Shown here one piece after another: positions 43,924 to 53,412 of a DNA stretch of 64,000 nt. The notes beneath the pieces were generated by a model that saw only the letters and a list, made by a program, of their open reading frames with translations, was not told where the DNA came from and did not search any database. The stretch is from Henriciella mobilis (lineage in GTDB: Bacteria > Pseudomonadota > Alphaproteobacteria > Caulobacterales > Hyphomonadaceae): contig NZ_QWFZ01000003.1 in assembly GCF_003576315.1 (NCBI RefSeq), positions 372,001 through 436,000 of the forward strand, written 5' to 3'. The position numbers and the translations under genes are program-made. How positions within the stretch are numbered: position 1 is the stretch's first letter; each line of letters begins with the position of its first letter.

Positions 43924-44694
43924 ATGTCCTCGCCCCACTCGATCGTCGCGCTGACCGCCGGCGGTCCGCACAGCTGGATCATGATCAATGCGCTTCGCGA
44001 GCGCTTTGGCCCTTTTGCCATCATCACGGAAGACGGCGAGCCGGAATCGGTGCTCTGGAAGCGGCGGATGAAGATGCTGGGCCCGCTCAAGGTCGCCAGC
44101 ATGCAGGCTGCGCGCATCCCGATGAAGCTGACCAAGCGCGGCACGCAAGCGATCATCGATGATCTCATTGCGTCTGAAGGCCTGAAGCCGGAGGCGCCGG
44201 ATGAAGACGATATTATTCGTGTCCCGTCCGTGAATTCGGAGGCCTGCCGCGGCGCTCTGAAAACACTCGATCCGTCGGCTGTCTTTGTCGTGTCGACGCG
44301 AATGATCGGCAAGAAGACGCTGGGCGCCGTCAACGCCCCGTTCATCAATTACCATTCAGGCATCAATCCGGCCTATCGCGGCATGTTTGGCGGCTATTTC
44401 GCGCTCGCCAACGGTGAGCCGGAGCATTTCGGGGCAACCGTTCATCTTGTCGACGAAGGCGTCGATACGGGCGGCATCCTTTACCAGTCCCGCCTTGAGC
44501 CGAAGCCCGGCGACAATTTCCACACCTATCTCTGGCGCCTTGCCGCCGGGAGCCGCGACATCGTCATCAAGGCCATGGAAGATGCGGTATCCGGCACGCT
44601 CTCGCCGGTTCACGTAAACCTGCCATCGCGCCAATGGTTTGCGCCCACGCTCGGCGGTTATGTCTGGACTGGCCTCAGCCGGGGCGTGTGGTAG
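43924..44694 (+). CDS. formyltransferase-domain protein (PF00551-like)
   Basis: A 256-residue protein whose central part has the formyltransferase catalytic layout: N-Y-H-S-G with Asn and His, then P-A-Y-R-G and GATVHLVDEGVDTGGIL with the Asp. The donor is usually 10-formyltetrahydrofolate. It lacks the C-terminal domain of methionyl-tRNA formyltransferase and is shorter, resembling sugar N-formyltransferases and GART-like enzymes. GGGAG precedes the ATG. It lies 63 bp after glmM in the same direction and overlaps tilS by 20 nt on the other strand. A role in amino-sugar formylation is inferred from the neighbourhood. Confidence 0.75.
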   Translation: MSSPHSIVALTAGGPHSWIMINALRERFGPFAIITEDGEPESVLWKRRMKMLGPLKVASMQAARIPMKLTKRGTQAIIDDLIASEGLKPEAPDEDDIIRVPSVNSEACRGALKTLDPSAVFVVSTRMIGKKTLGAVNAPFINYHSGINPAYRGMFGGYFALANGEPEHFGATVHLVDEGVDTGGILYQSRLEPKPGDNFHTYLWRLAAGSRDIVIKAMEDAVSGTLSPVHVNLPSRQWFAPTLGGYVWTGLSRGVW

Positions 44695-45892
44695 CGACTG
44701 GAGAAGGCGATTGCGCGCCCGTACCGGCAAGCTCAACGCCCAGACCAGCACCCATCCGAAGAGCCTTCTCCCATAGGACGAGCCGACCGGTCAGGATTTC
44801 CTCGTAAGGGTCGTCCGGCATCCCATGACGCACCAGGAACGGGCTTTCCTCCACGTCTGCGCCTCCTGGCGCCGCGCGCCGGTAACGCCCATCCCAGATG
44901 CCATCCTGCCAGCCCGCGCAGACCTCGCCCGGATCGCGTCCGATCATCAGCGTCCCGCCTCGTCTCTGCAGCCAGGCACCGCCGAGGGTGAGACGGCTCT
45001 TCGGACCGCCACTGGCGAGGTCACTCGCGAGCGCCAGCAAAGGCTGAGGCGCGACCGGGCTGTCACTGCCAGCAGCCGCTTGCAGCAGGATCGACAGGAG
45101 CCGGGCGCGAAGGCGCAGGCTGCCGGCCAGTCGGCCCATCTGCAGCTCGACAAGGCCCGCTGGATCGATACGCACACAGGCCGACAGCATGTCCGCCAGC
45201 TGGATGTCCTCGACGGCCCGCAGGCGCATCGCATCATCCGTGATCCGGCTGAGGCGGGCCGCGTCCAGCTGTCCGGCCAGCTTTCGCATACGAACGCGCT
45301 CATAAGCGTCGGACTCATTGCTCGGATCCTGTACCCAGGACTCGCCGCGCTCGGCCAGCATTGCCATGAGGTGCCCGCGCCTTACCGCGATTAACGGACG
45401 GCCAAGCAGGATATCGCGCCCTTCAGGCCAGACCGGCGAAACCGAGACTGGTTGCGGCCCGACAGCGCCAGCCAGCGTGGTGGGCCTGGCAAGGCGCATG
45501 AGCAGGGTTTCCTCGACATCGGTGCGCGTATGACCGAGCAGCAGCAGCCCTGCCCCCGCTTCGCGCGCCGCAGCGGCGAGGAGGGAATGGCGCGCCTGCC
45601 TTGCGGCGTCCTGGCTGCGCTTGTCCGGCGTCCAGGTGAGGCCGCGCGCAGAAAGGCCGAGCGATGCAGCTTTGGCGGTGACCCATTCGGCTTCCTCGCG
45701 CGCTTCCGGCCGCAGGCCGTGGTCGACTGTCAGCACGATCAGGTCGCGCCCGCTACGCCGCGACCAGGCTTGGGCCAGCAGCATCAGGGCGAGCGAGTCG
45801 CTGCCGCCGGAAACAGCAATGGCGACAGGGCCATTCGTGCCTGCCGCCATTCGGTCGATCAGATCGGAAATATAAGTTTCTAGTTGTCGCAC
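44675..45892 (-). CDS. tilS: tRNA(Ile)-lysidine synthase
   Basis: Attaches lysine to C34 of the tRNA(Ile) with anticodon CAU, so that it reads AUA. The 405-residue protein has the N-type ATP-pyrophosphatase P-loop VAIAVSGGSDSLALM, GHTRTDVEETLLMRLAR (the GHxxDDQxET-like motif) and a C-terminal domain. The start is taken as the GTG at 45892, which overlaps the cpoB stop by 13 nt; the frame is open upstream in cpoB but that part is not homologous. Last gene of the Tol-Pal run. Confidence 0.88.
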   Translation of the reverse strand: MRQLETYISDLIDRMAAGTNGPVAIAVSGGSDSLALMLLAQAWSRRSGRDLIVLTVDHGLRPEAREEAEWVTAKAASLGLSARGLTWTPDKRSQDAARQARHSLLAAAAREAGAGLLLLGHTRTDVEETLLMRLARPTTLAGAVGPQPVSVSPVWPEGRDILLGRPLIAVRRGHLMAMLAERGESWVQDPSNESDAYERVRMRKLAGQLDAARLSRITDDAMRLRAVEDIQLADMLSACVRIDPAGLVELQMGRLAGSLRLRARLLSILLQAAAGSDSPVAPQPLLALASDLASGGPKSRLTLGGAWLQRRGGTLMIGRDPGEVCAGWQDGIWDGRYRRAAPGGADVEESPFLVRHGMPDDPYEEILTGRLVLWEKALRMGAGLGVELAGTGAQSPSPVATTRPG

Positions 45893-46818
45893 TCTGCACG
45901 CGTACGCTCGAGCGCCGCGAGGTTGCGGGTCACGCCAGACGCATTGGGATATTGCTGCGGCAGGATGTCGAGCGCATTGCACGCCTTGTCGAGGTCACCG
46001 ACGATGCGCATCGACCGTGCCAGCTTTACCAGTGCGTCCGGGGCGCGGGCATGGTCGGGATATTCGCGGATCATCTGCGTATAGGCCTGCCCGGATTCGG
46101 CATAGGCATCCTGCTGGTAGAGCGACTCGGCCAGCCAGTATTGCGCTTCACCGGCCTGTGGATCGTCGCCGAACTGGACGAGAAAGGCGCGGAAAGCTTC
46201 TTCGGCGCCTTCGAAATCGAAATTCAGGAGCTTGGACTTGGCGGCGGAAAAGAGCGGGCCTGCCTCGCCCGGCAGGTTGCTCGCCTTCAACGTACCGAGC
46301 GAGCCCTGGAGTTGCGGATTGTTGCCGCCATCGCTGCTTGCCGACGACTGGGTGACCACGCGCCGCTCGGGCTGCGCGTCCGTTCCGGCCTCGTCCTCCG
46401 CTGGCTCTGCAGCCGCTTCACCCTCCGGCGCATTGCCGGCTTCGAGCATGGCTATCACGGCCGACAAATCGGATTCGAGGGCCTTCACCCGTTCGGTGAG
46501 CCGTTCATTCTCGGTGTTGAGGGATTCGATGGCAGACCCGATGCGGGAGTCGTCCTCCTGCATCCGGTTGATTTCTTCGCGGGTCTGGGACAGCAGGAAT
46601 TCCAGCGTCTCGACCTTGCCGTTCGCATCGGCAATTTCCTGCTCGAGGCGGTCATTCTCAACCATGAGCTGGGCATTCTGCTGACGGATATCGGCCATCT
46701 GCTGGGCCAGGTCACCGCTTGTTGCCCCCCGCTGGATCGGCGCGCTCTGGGCGACGGCCAGCGGACTTAAAGCGGAGAAGGTCATTGCAAGGACGGCGAC
46801 CGTTGCGAAACGCACCAT
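45880..46818 (-). CDS. cpoB: cell division coordinator CpoB (YbgF)
   Basis: Periplasmic protein that links peptidoglycan synthesis to Tol-Pal constriction of the outer membrane. The 312-residue protein has a signal peptide (residues 1-23), an N-terminal trimerising coiled coil rich in Glu/Gln/Leu (about 40-115), a linker with acidic and low-complexity sequence, and a C-terminal TPR region with FSAAKSKLLNFDFEGAEEAF, AQYWLAESLYQQ and further repeats. The start at 46818 gives a good signal peptide. Immediately downstream of pal and overlapping tilS. Confidence 0.9.
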   Translation of the reverse strand: MVRFATVAVLAMTFSALSPLAVAQSAPIQRGATSGDLAQQMADIRQQNAQLMVENDRLEQEIADANGKVETLEFLLSQTREEINRMQEDDSRIGSAIESLNTENERLTERVKALESDLSAVIAMLEAGNAPEGEAAAEPAEDEAGTDAQPERRVVTQSSASSDGGNNPQLQGSLGTLKASNLPGEAGPLFSAAKSKLLNFDFEGAEEAFRAFLVQFGDDPQAGEAQYWLAESLYQQDAYAESGQAYTQMIREYPDHARAPDALVKLARSMRIVGDLDKACNALDILPQQYPNASGVTRNLAALERTRAECDN

Positions 46819-46865
46819 GATCGAGGCACTCCAGACTGCGTAGAACTCTAATTGATCTGCATACG

Positions 46866-46898
46866 AAAAAGCCGGGGCCAAAATATGGCGCCCGGCTT
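46866..46898 (-). terminator. intrinsic terminator after pal
   Basis: On the minus strand, AAGCCGGG (46898-46891) pairs with CCCGGCTT (46876-46869), followed by T5 (46870-46866). It lies between pal and cpoB, so cpoB-tilS probably have their own promoter or depend on partial readthrough. Confidence 0.8.
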
Positions 46899-46922
46899 AA
46901 TCATTACAGAAGACAGATTGTC

Positions 46923-47480
46923 TTAGCTGCTGGCGCCGGACAGGATCTGCGTGAAGCCGTTCCGGTTCAGGGCCCATGCTGCTTCGTTCGAGCGGGAGTC
47001 GATCGGACGCTCCTTGCCGTAGGAAACAGTGTCGATGCGGGCCGGGTCAACGCCGAGGCTGAGCAGGTACTGCTTCACCGTGTTGGCGCGGCGTGCACCG
47101 AGGGCGAGGTTGTACTCGCGGGTGCCGCGCTCATCGCAGTTGCCTGCAACGAGGATACGGACGTTCGGATAGGATTGCAGCCATGCCGCCTGGCGCTGCA
47201 GGATTTCCTGATCGTCCGGATCGAGGCTTGCCTGGTCGAGATCGAAATAGACGCGGTCACCGACGTTCACGGTGAAGTCCTGGATCGAACCAGCAGCCGG
47301 GCCGGCGTCAACGACGCGCTTCGGCTCTTCAATGGTTTCTTCCTGGACGGGTTCCACAGGCGCCGTGTTGGTCTCGACAACCGGCTCAGGTTGTACCGGC
47401 TCCGGTTCTGGCGTGGAAGAGCACGCAGCGGCGCCAATAAAGAGCGCTATTGCGGAGGTGGTAAGAGCAATACGACGCAT
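46923..47480 (-). CDS. pal: peptidoglycan-associated lipoprotein
   Basis: Outer membrane lipoprotein that binds meso-DAP in peptidoglycan and TolB. The 185-residue protein has the lipobox AAAC (Cys 20), an acidic Glu/Pro/Val-rich linker, and an OmpA-like domain with VYFDLDQASLDPDD, the CDERGTREYNLALGARRA peptidoglycan-binding motif and SYGKERPID. GGAG lies before the ATG at 47480. Between tolB and cpoB in the usual order. Confidence 0.95.
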   Translation of the reverse strand: MRRIALTTSAIALFIGAAACSSTPEPEPVQPEPVVETNTAPVEPVQEETIEEPKRVVDAGPAAGSIQDFTVNVGDRVYFDLDQASLDPDDQEILQRQAAWLQSYPNVRILVAGNCDERGTREYNLALGARRANTVKQYLLSLGVDPARIDTVSYGKERPIDSRSNEAAWALNRNGFTQILSGASS

Positions 47481-47619
47481 TGATAACTCCTTGCTATGGT
47501 CGTTCAGCGAGCGCGTGTAGTCGCCGATTTTGTCAACTTCGTGGCTGAAGCCATGCCGTTTGCTGCCGAGGCAGCTGGGACGTGACATTTTCAGCACTAT
47601 GGCGGGCGGCCCGCAAGAC

Positions 47620-48981
47620 TTAATTCAAAAGCGGCGACCAGGCCGGGTCCGATGCATCGGTCGGGGTCGGGATCGGACGCAGGTTGCGTCCTGTCAGGTC
47701 AACCGACCAGAGTTTCGGACCGGCGCCCGGCGCCTGCTCGCGGAAAAACGTAATGACGCGGCCGTTCGGCGACCATTCCGGACCTTCATCGAGATAGGAT
47801 TCGGTCAGGATGCGCTCGCCCTTCCCGTCGACGCCGATAACGCCGATATGAAAACGGCCGCGCGACTGCTTGGTAAAGGCGATCAGGTCCCCGCGCGGGC
47901 TCCAGACCGGTGTTGAGTAGCGGCCCGAGCCGAAGGTGATCCGGCACGCCGTGTCGCGCCCGCCCGACGGACAGGTCAGGGGCGATCCGTCAGCGTTCAT
48001 GATGTAGAGCTGCGGGCTGCCGCCACGGTCGGAGTTGAACACGATCTGCTGGCCGTCCGGCGACATGGACGGCGAGGTATCGATGGCCGGATGGTCGGTC
48101 AGCCGGCGCGTGCGCTGGGTGACGAGATTGCGGATATAAATATCCGAATTGCCCTCGATCGCCTGGGTCAGCAGGACCGATTCGCCGTCGCGGGTGAACC
48201 GGGGGGCGAAGGTCATGTTCTCGAAATCGCCGAGCACTTCCTGACGGCCATTCTGGATGTCGAAGAGATAGACGCGCGGCTCGTTATTCTCATACGACAT
48301 GTAGGTGATCTGCTGGTTCGACGGCGAAAAGCGCGGCGTCAGCACGGTGAAGGTCCCGGAGGTGAGGTATTTCACGTTCGCACCATCGGAATCCATGATG
48401 GCAAGGCGCTTGACGCGGGCATCCTTCGGTCCGGTTTCGGCGATATAGACGATCCGCGTGTCGAAATACGGATCCTCGCCGGTCAGGCGCGTATAGATCG
48501 TGTCGGCGATCTTGTGCGCGATACGGCGCCAGTCCTCGGGTTTAGCCGTGAAACGCCGCCCGGCCTGGCCCTCCAGGCGCATGACCTCCTCGCCATAGAC
48601 GTCCCAGAGGCGGACCGAGGCACGCACGAACTCGACGCCCTCCACGGTCACCATGTCGATCTGGCCGACGACGAGCGCATCCGTCTGGATGATCTTCCAG
48701 TCGGCAAAGCGCGGCTGGTTATCGATGGACAGGTCGCGCTGGATATGCGCGCTTTCGGGGGTGATCGTGAACAGGCCGGTTGAGACCAGGTCATTCTGCA
48801 CGACCTTGGTGATCTCGGCGGCGAGCTGCTCGTCCGCGCCATTCGAGACGTTGAAGGTCGGCACCGCGATCGGTGTCGGCTTCAGGACGCCTTCGGAAAT
48901 GTTCACGGTCACTTGCGCAAACGCCGCGGGGACGAGCATCGCAAGTCCGATCAGCAGGCTGGCGGCTAGTTTGTTCAGCAT
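47620..48981 (-). CDS. tolB: Tol-Pal system periplasmic protein TolB
   Basis: Periplasmic beta-propeller partner of Pal and TolA. The 453-residue protein has a signal peptide (1-22), the N-terminal TolB domain to about 160, and a six-bladed propeller with the WD40-like TolB repeats (e.g. IMDSDGANVKYLTSG, SPSMSPDGQQIVFNSDRGG, IMNADG, PVWSPRGDLIAFT). The length is standard. Follows tolA and precedes pal. Confidence 0.96.
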   Translation of the reverse strand: MLNKLAASLLIGLAMLVPAAFAQVTVNISEGVLKPTPIAVPTFNVSNGADEQLAAEITKVVQNDLVSTGLFTITPESAHIQRDLSIDNQPRFADWKIIQTDALVVGQIDMVTVEGVEFVRASVRLWDVYGEEVMRLEGQAGRRFTAKPEDWRRIAHKIADTIYTRLTGEDPYFDTRIVYIAETGPKDARVKRLAIMDSDGANVKYLTSGTFTVLTPRFSPSNQQITYMSYENNEPRVYLFDIQNGRQEVLGDFENMTFAPRFTRDGESVLLTQAIEGNSDIYIRNLVTQRTRRLTDHPAIDTSPSMSPDGQQIVFNSDRGGSPQLYIMNADGSPLTCPSGGRDTACRITFGSGRYSTPVWSPRGDLIAFTKQSRGRFHIGVIGVDGKGERILTESYLDEGPEWSPNGRVITFFREQAPGAGPKLWSVDLTGRNLRPIPTPTDASDPAWSPLLN

Positions 48982-49006
48982 ATCATGGCTCCTCGCCTGT
49001 TAGTCT

Positions 49007-49918
49007 TTAGTCAGCGGTGAACGCGGGACCAAGGTTGATGTTCGCAATTTTCCAGATTTCGTAGTCGTCGCGCGGCAGCCTGTAAGGCTGGCACTTGCGT
49101 ACTGCCCGCAGGGCCCGCTCGACGGCCAGTGACATTGACCGGTCGCCAATCGGCGCACGCGACGGGCGCACAAGTTCGATATCGATGAGGTTACCCTCGG
49201 CATCCAGCTCAGCGCGCATGCTCACATTCAAGCGCTCGGGATCCGGCTGGTCGGCGACGCCATCCCAGCACGGATAAATTTGATTGTAGAGCAGCTGTTC
49301 GATGCGCACCGTATTGGCCGTGCGCTCGCCGGCGCCCTTTCGCGGGTCCTGCGCAGGCGGCGTGTTGTTCAGCAGCTGGCGCTCCGGCAGCTTGGGCGGC
49401 TGGGTCTCGCGCTTGGTCTGGCGCTCGCTTTCAAAGGTCGATTCCGCATCACTCAGGAAATCGTCCAGCGGGTTGCGCTTCTGGACCGGATTGGGGGCCT
49501 TCGGCTCCGGTTTCGGCTGTTCCGGCTCCTTCTTTTCAGGCTCGGGCTCTTCCTCAGGCTCGGCTTCGAGGTCCGGCATCACGTCTTCGGGCTCTTCCTC
49601 GGCGGGCGCGGCCTGCGAGGCGGTTGAGACATCATCTTCGGGAAGGTCGCGCGTATCGGGCTCGATCTCTTCCGGGGCCTCGGACTCTTCGGGCTCCGGC
49701 GGGGTCGGTTCGGGCTCTTCCTCAGGCTCGGGCTCGATCTCTTCCGGCGGCTCGACGACCGGGGCGACATTGGTCATTTCCCCGACATCGACCAGCTCCA
49801 CCGGAACGATCACGAACTCGTCCTCGACCACGCTGGTCCCGACATAGGGCCAGGCGAGGTAGCCCGCGCCGATGACGACGGCGTGCAAGGCAATGGAGGC
49901 GGGGAGTCCGCGGATCAT
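49007..49918 (-). CDS. tolA: Tol-Pal system protein TolA
   Basis: Inner membrane protein that spans the periplasm and transmits energy from TolQ-TolR to the Pal side. The 303-residue protein has one N-terminal helix (SIALHAVVIGAGYLAWPYVG), a very long Pro/Glu/Lys-rich stretch in place of the helical domain II seen in E. coli, and a C-terminal TonB/TolA-like globular domain with VRIEQLLYNQIYPCW and ALRAVRKCQPYRLP. The low-complexity stretch is of PEPE type and probably extended. 4 bp downstream of tolR. Confidence 0.85.
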   Translation of the reverse strand: MIRGLPASIALHAVVIGAGYLAWPYVGTSVVEDEFVIVPVELVDVGEMTNVAPVVEPPEEIEPEPEEEPEPTPPEPEESEAPEEIEPDTRDLPEDDVSTASQAAPAEEEPEDVMPDLEAEPEEEPEPEKKEPEQPKPEPKAPNPVQKRNPLDDFLSDAESTFESERQTKRETQPPKLPERQLLNNTPPAQDPRKGAGERTANTVRIEQLLYNQIYPCWDGVADQPDPERLNVSMRAELDAEGNLIDIELVRPSRAPIGDRSMSLAVERALRAVRKCQPYRLPRDDYEIWKIANINLGPAFTAD

Positions 49919-49922
49919 GGGC

Positions 49923-50363
49923 TTACTGGTTCACCTTCGGGTCGGTCACGAGCGCGATATTGCGATAGCCGGCGCGCTGCATGCGGGTCATGACGTTCAT
50001 CACGTCGCCGTAGTTCACGCCGGAATCGGCGCGCAGGTAGATGCGCTCCTCATAGCCCTCGCCGGCAATGGCATAGAGGGTGGAGACAAGCTCATCCGGG
50101 CCGACCTTCGTATCCTGGATGAAGATCTCGCCACTGGCGTTCAGCGAAACGGAAAGCGGCTGCGACTTCGGCGCCTGGAGGTTCTCCGCGCTCGCCTTTG
50201 GCAGCGAGACTTCGACACCCGTGGTCAGCAGCGGCGCGGTGATCATGAACACGATCAGCAGCACAAGCATGACGTCGACCAGCGGCGTGACGTTGATTTC
50301 TGCGGCGAGGCCGCGGCGCCCGCGCGACTTGCCTGGCGTTCCAGATGCCCAGCTTCCGGCCAT
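49923..50363 (-). CDS. tolR: biopolymer transport protein TolR
   Basis: ExbD-like ion-channel partner of TolQ. The 146-residue protein has a short cytoplasmic N-terminus, the single TM helix with the conserved Asp (EINVTPLVDVMLVLLIVFM) and a periplasmic domain. GGAGGGG precedes the ATG. The TolQ stop and TolR start are 3 bp apart. Confidence 0.96.
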   Translation of the reverse strand: MAGSWASGTPGKSRGRRGLAAEINVTPLVDVMLVLLIVFMITAPLLTTGVEVSLPKASAENLQAPKSQPLSVSLNASGEIFIQDTKVGPDELVSTLYAIAGEGYEERIYLRADSGVNYGDVMNVMTRMQRAGYRNIALVTDPKVNQ

Positions 50364-50366
50364 GGC

Positions 50367-51104
50367 TTATGCCCCTCCGTCGGTCGAGCGGCGCGACAGG
50401 CGCACCAGCAGGTCTTGCGAGAAGGTGTCCAGGCGGTCGGCGAACTGGTTCAGGTCACCGGTGAACTTGTTGTAGAAGATGACCGCCGGGATCGCCGCGA
50501 TCAGGCCAAGGCCGGTCGCAAACAGCGCCTCGGCAATCGGGCCGGCGACGTTGGTCAGGCTGGTGTCCTGCTTCTCAGCGATGTTGATGAAGGCGTTCAT
50601 GATGCCCCACACCGTGCCGAACAGGCCGATAAAGGGTGAGGACGAGCCGATGGTCGCCAGGACGCCGAGCCCCTTGCTGACCCGTCCGACTTCACGGTCG
50701 ACACCCGCCCGCAGGGAGCGTTCGGCACGGTCGACCAAGATGGATGGGTCGTCTGACGGGCCGAGCCGGCGCGCATCGTTCCACTCACGCGAGATCGAGG
50801 CGAACAGCCGGGAGGCCGGATCGCTGTTGCCTGTGCCGGGACGGCCATCGAGATCATCGGCCCGGCCGGTCCAGAAGGCATCCTCGAACTGCTTGGCTTT
50901 CTTGCGCGCGCTGCCCACCGTGAAAAGCTTCTCGACGATCACCGCCCAGGACCAGAGGCTGGCGACAAAAAGGGCGATCAGCACGAACTTGACGACGATG
51001 TCGGCTTCCATGAGGAGGCCGAAGAAGGAAAAGCCGCCTTCCGTCGCGGCCGCTCCGAGCGCCTCTCCGTCGCCAATTTGCTGCGCAAGCGCGAGTAAAT
51101 TCAT
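50367..51104 (-). CDS. tolQ: Tol-Pal system protein TolQ
   Basis: MotA/ExbB-like inner membrane channel subunit, 245 residues with three helices: FVLIALFVASLWSWAVIVEKLF, then GLFGTVWGIMNAFINIAE and TGLGLIAAIPAVIFYNKF. The conserved Gly-rich SPFIGLFGTVWG and AIPAVI motifs are present. Start at 51104 after AGAGGA; a longer frame reaches 51194 without RBS. First in the tolQRA-B-pal order after ybgC, with a 187-bp gap where a promoter may lie. Confidence 0.95.
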   Translation of the reverse strand: MNLLALAQQIGDGEALGAAATEGGFSFFGLLMEADIVVKFVLIALFVASLWSWAVIVEKLFTVGSARKKAKQFEDAFWTGRADDLDGRPGTGNSDPASRLFASISREWNDARRLGPSDDPSILVDRAERSLRAGVDREVGRVSKGLGVLATIGSSSPFIGLFGTVWGIMNAFINIAEKQDTSLTNVAGPIAEALFATGLGLIAAIPAVIFYNKFTGDLNQFADRLDTFSQDLLVRLSRRSTDGGA

Positions 51105-51291
51105 GAGGGTCCTCTTTCCATGTCTCTGCATCAGCCGGTGCGCCAGGCACGCAGCCGAATGGGGCCCGTTCAGGCAAGCCTGTCCCATATCCAATGAGAA
51201 TCAGGCGGAAACTTGACGCTACTGCCGAGGATGGCAGCGGGTGCAGCAATGGAGTGATCTGGTTAACGTTTTGTCAGTAAACCGCCCGGTT

Positions 51292-51726
51292 TCACGGCTG
51301 GTAGACAAATCCGGCCAGCTTTTCGACGACATCCGGGATCGGCCTGCGGGGGCGCCCGTCGGCATGAATCATCACCGCTGTGATGTCCGCTTCGGCGATG
51401 ACCTCCTCGCCGCGGAACGCTGTCTGCTGGAAAATGACCTTTGCCCCCCGGCAGCCGAGATAGCGTGAGCGGATGGACAGGAGGTCGTCGATCCGGGCGG
51501 CGCGCCTGTAATCGACATTCACATTGGTCAGCGTGAAGGCGGCGGGGTCAGGCCGGTCGAGCAGCGCCTGGTGGGCCACCCCGGCATCGCGCAGGAATTC
51601 CGAACGCCCGCGCTCGAAATAGCGCAGATAGTTGGCGTGATAGACCATGCCGGTGAAGTCGGTGTCTTCATAATAGACCCGGACGTTCAGCCAGTGCTGT
51701 CTCAGTTCGTCGAAGGGAGAGGTCAC
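51292..51726 (-). CDS. ybgC: tol-pal system-associated acyl-CoA thioesterase
   Basis: A 144-residue hotdog-fold 4-hydroxybenzoyl-CoA-like thioesterase that hydrolyses short acyl-CoA, possibly in phospholipid metabolism at the Tol complex. Signature: YYEDTDFTGMVYHANYLRYFERGRSEFL with catalytic Asp and His. The start is a GTG at 51726 with GGAGG eight bases upstream; it lies 12 bp past the purH stop. Confidence 0.92.
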   Translation of the reverse strand: MTSPFDELRQHWLNVRVYYEDTDFTGMVYHANYLRYFERGRSEFLRDAGVAHQALLDRPDPAAFTLTNVNVDYRRAARIDDLLSIRSRYLGCRGAKVIFQQTAFRGEEVIAEADITAVMIHADGRPRRPIPDVVEKLAGFVYQP

Positions 51727-51738
51727 AAGCCCGCCCTC

Positions 51739-53325
51739 CTAGTGCCGGAAGTGCCGCATGCCGGTGAAGACCATGGCGATGCCAGCTTCATTGGCGGCGG
51801 CGATCACGTCATCGTCGCGGATGGACCCGCCCGGCTGGATGACCGCCGTCGCCCCGGCCGAGGCAGCCTGCAACAAGCCGTCCGGGAAGGGGAAGAAGGC
51901 GTCCGAGGCGGCGACACACCCTTTGGTGCGAGGCGCATCCCAGCCAGCGGCTTCCGCCGCATCCTCGGCCTTGCGCGCAGCGATCCGGGCAGAGTCGATG
52001 CGGCTCATCTGACCAGCGCCGATACCGACGGTCGCGCGGTCGCGGGCATAGACAATCGTGTTGGACTTCACATGCTTGGCAACGCGCCAGGCAAAGAGAA
52101 GATCATCCATCTGGGACTCATCGGGCGCCTTTTCCGTCACGACGCGCAGCTCATCGCGCGTGATGCGTCCGAAATCGCGGTCCTGGACAAGCAGGCCGCC
52201 CGCAACCGTCTTGACCATCCGGCCCTTCGCCGCCGGGTCGGGCAGGCCGTTGGCAAGCAGCAGGCGCAAATTCTTCTTTTTCTCGAACACAGCCAGCGCG
52301 CCTTCGTCCGCGCCCGGCGCGATCACGACCTCTGTGAAGATCTTGGTGATCTCTTCCGCCGTTGCCTCGTCGAGCATGCGGTTCAGCGCAACGATGCCGC
52401 CAAAGGCCGAGGTCGGGTCGCAGGCCAGCGCCTCGCGATAGGCCTCGATCGGCGACTCCCCGAGCGCCACCCCGCACGGATTGGCGTGCTTGATGATCGC
52501 GACGGCCGGGGTCTCTTCGCCCAGCTCACCGATCAGCTCATAGGCCGCATCGGTATCGTTGATATTGTTGTAGGACAGCTCCTTGCCCTGGACCTGGCGC
52601 GCATTGGCAACGCCGGGGCGCTTCTCGCCCGTCTGGTAGAAGGCTGCCGACTGGTGCGGATTTTCGCCATAGCGAAGCCCCTGCAGCAGCCCGCCGCCAA
52701 AACCGATCCAATCCGGCGCGGTCTCTTCCAGCTGGCTCGCATACCAGCCGGAAATGGCCGCGTCATAGGCGGCCGTACGCGCATAGGTCTTCGCGGCAAG
52801 CCGGCGGCCATGTTCGGCGGAGACGGTCGCATCATTATCGTCCATCTCGGCAAGGACGCCCGCCAGGTCATCGGCATCAGTGCAGACGGCAACCGAATGG
52901 CCGTTCTTGGCAGCTGCGCGCAGCATGGCCGGCCCGCCAATATCGATATTCTCGATACATTCCTCGAAACCGGCGCCGGACGCGACCGTCGCCTCGAAGG
53001 GGTAGAGATTGATGTAGACCAGATCGATCGGTTCGATGCCGTGCCGCTCGGCGTCCTCGACGTGGCTCTCCTTGTCGCGCAGGTAAAGCAGGCCGCCATG
53101 CACGGCGGGGTGGAGCGTCTTGACCCGGCCTTCCATCATTTCCGGATAGCCGGTGAGGTCTGCCACATCCTTCACAGCGAGGCCCGCCTCTTTCAGGGTG
53201 CGGGCCGACCCGCCGGTCGAGACCAGCTCGACCCCGTGCGAGGCCAGGCGCTGCGCATATTCAACAAGGCCCGTCTTGTCGGATACAGACAGGAGGGCGC
53301 GGCGGACTTGGAAACGCTCGGACAT
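51739..53325 (-). CDS. purH: bifunctional AICAR formyltransferase/IMP cyclohydrolase
   Basis: Last two steps of IMP synthesis. The 528-residue protein has an N-terminal MGS-like IMP cyclohydrolase domain ([31 protein letters not shown]) and a C-terminal AICAR formyltransferase domain with the catalytic Lys-His pair in [11 protein letters not shown] and [22 protein letters not shown] at the end. Embedded in the envelope operon region, as in several alphaproteobacteria where purH follows the heparinase gene. Confidence 0.97.
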   Translation of the reverse strand: MSERFQVRRALLSVSDKTGLVEYAQRLASHGVELVSTGGSARTLKEAGLAVKDVADLTGYPEMMEGRVKTLHPAVHGGLLYLRDKESHVEDAERHGIEPIDLVYINLYPFEATVASGAGFEECIENIDIGGPAMLRAAAKNGHSVAVCTDADDLAGVLAEMDDNDATVSAEHGRRLAAKTYARTAAYDAAISGWYASQLEETAPDWIGFGGGLLQGLRYGENPHQSAAFYQTGEKRPGVANARQVQGKELSYNNINDTDAAYELIGELGEETPAVAIIKHANPCGVALGESPIEAYREALACDPTSAFGGIVALNRMLDEATAEEITKIFTEVVIAPGADEGALAVFEKKKNLRLLLANGLPDPAAKGRMVKTVAGGLLVQDRDFGRITRDELRVVTEKAPDESQMDDLLFAWRVAKHVKSNTIVYARDRATVGIGAGQMSRIDSARIAARKAEDAAEAAGWDAPRTKGCVAASDAFFPFPDGLLQAASAGATAVIQPGGSIRDDDVIAAANEAGIAMVFTGMRHFRH

Positions 53326-53412
53326 GGCTTGGGGACACTTTTCCTGAATTGGGCAGAGAACAACGCGCCTGCCGTATCATGAACCCCCGCAAGGTCAACT
53401 TGGCATATGGCG

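Noticed and set aside
51571..53382. A 603-residue plus-strand frame opposite purH
   Set aside because: purH is certain from both catalytic domains; the other strand only reflects codon bias.
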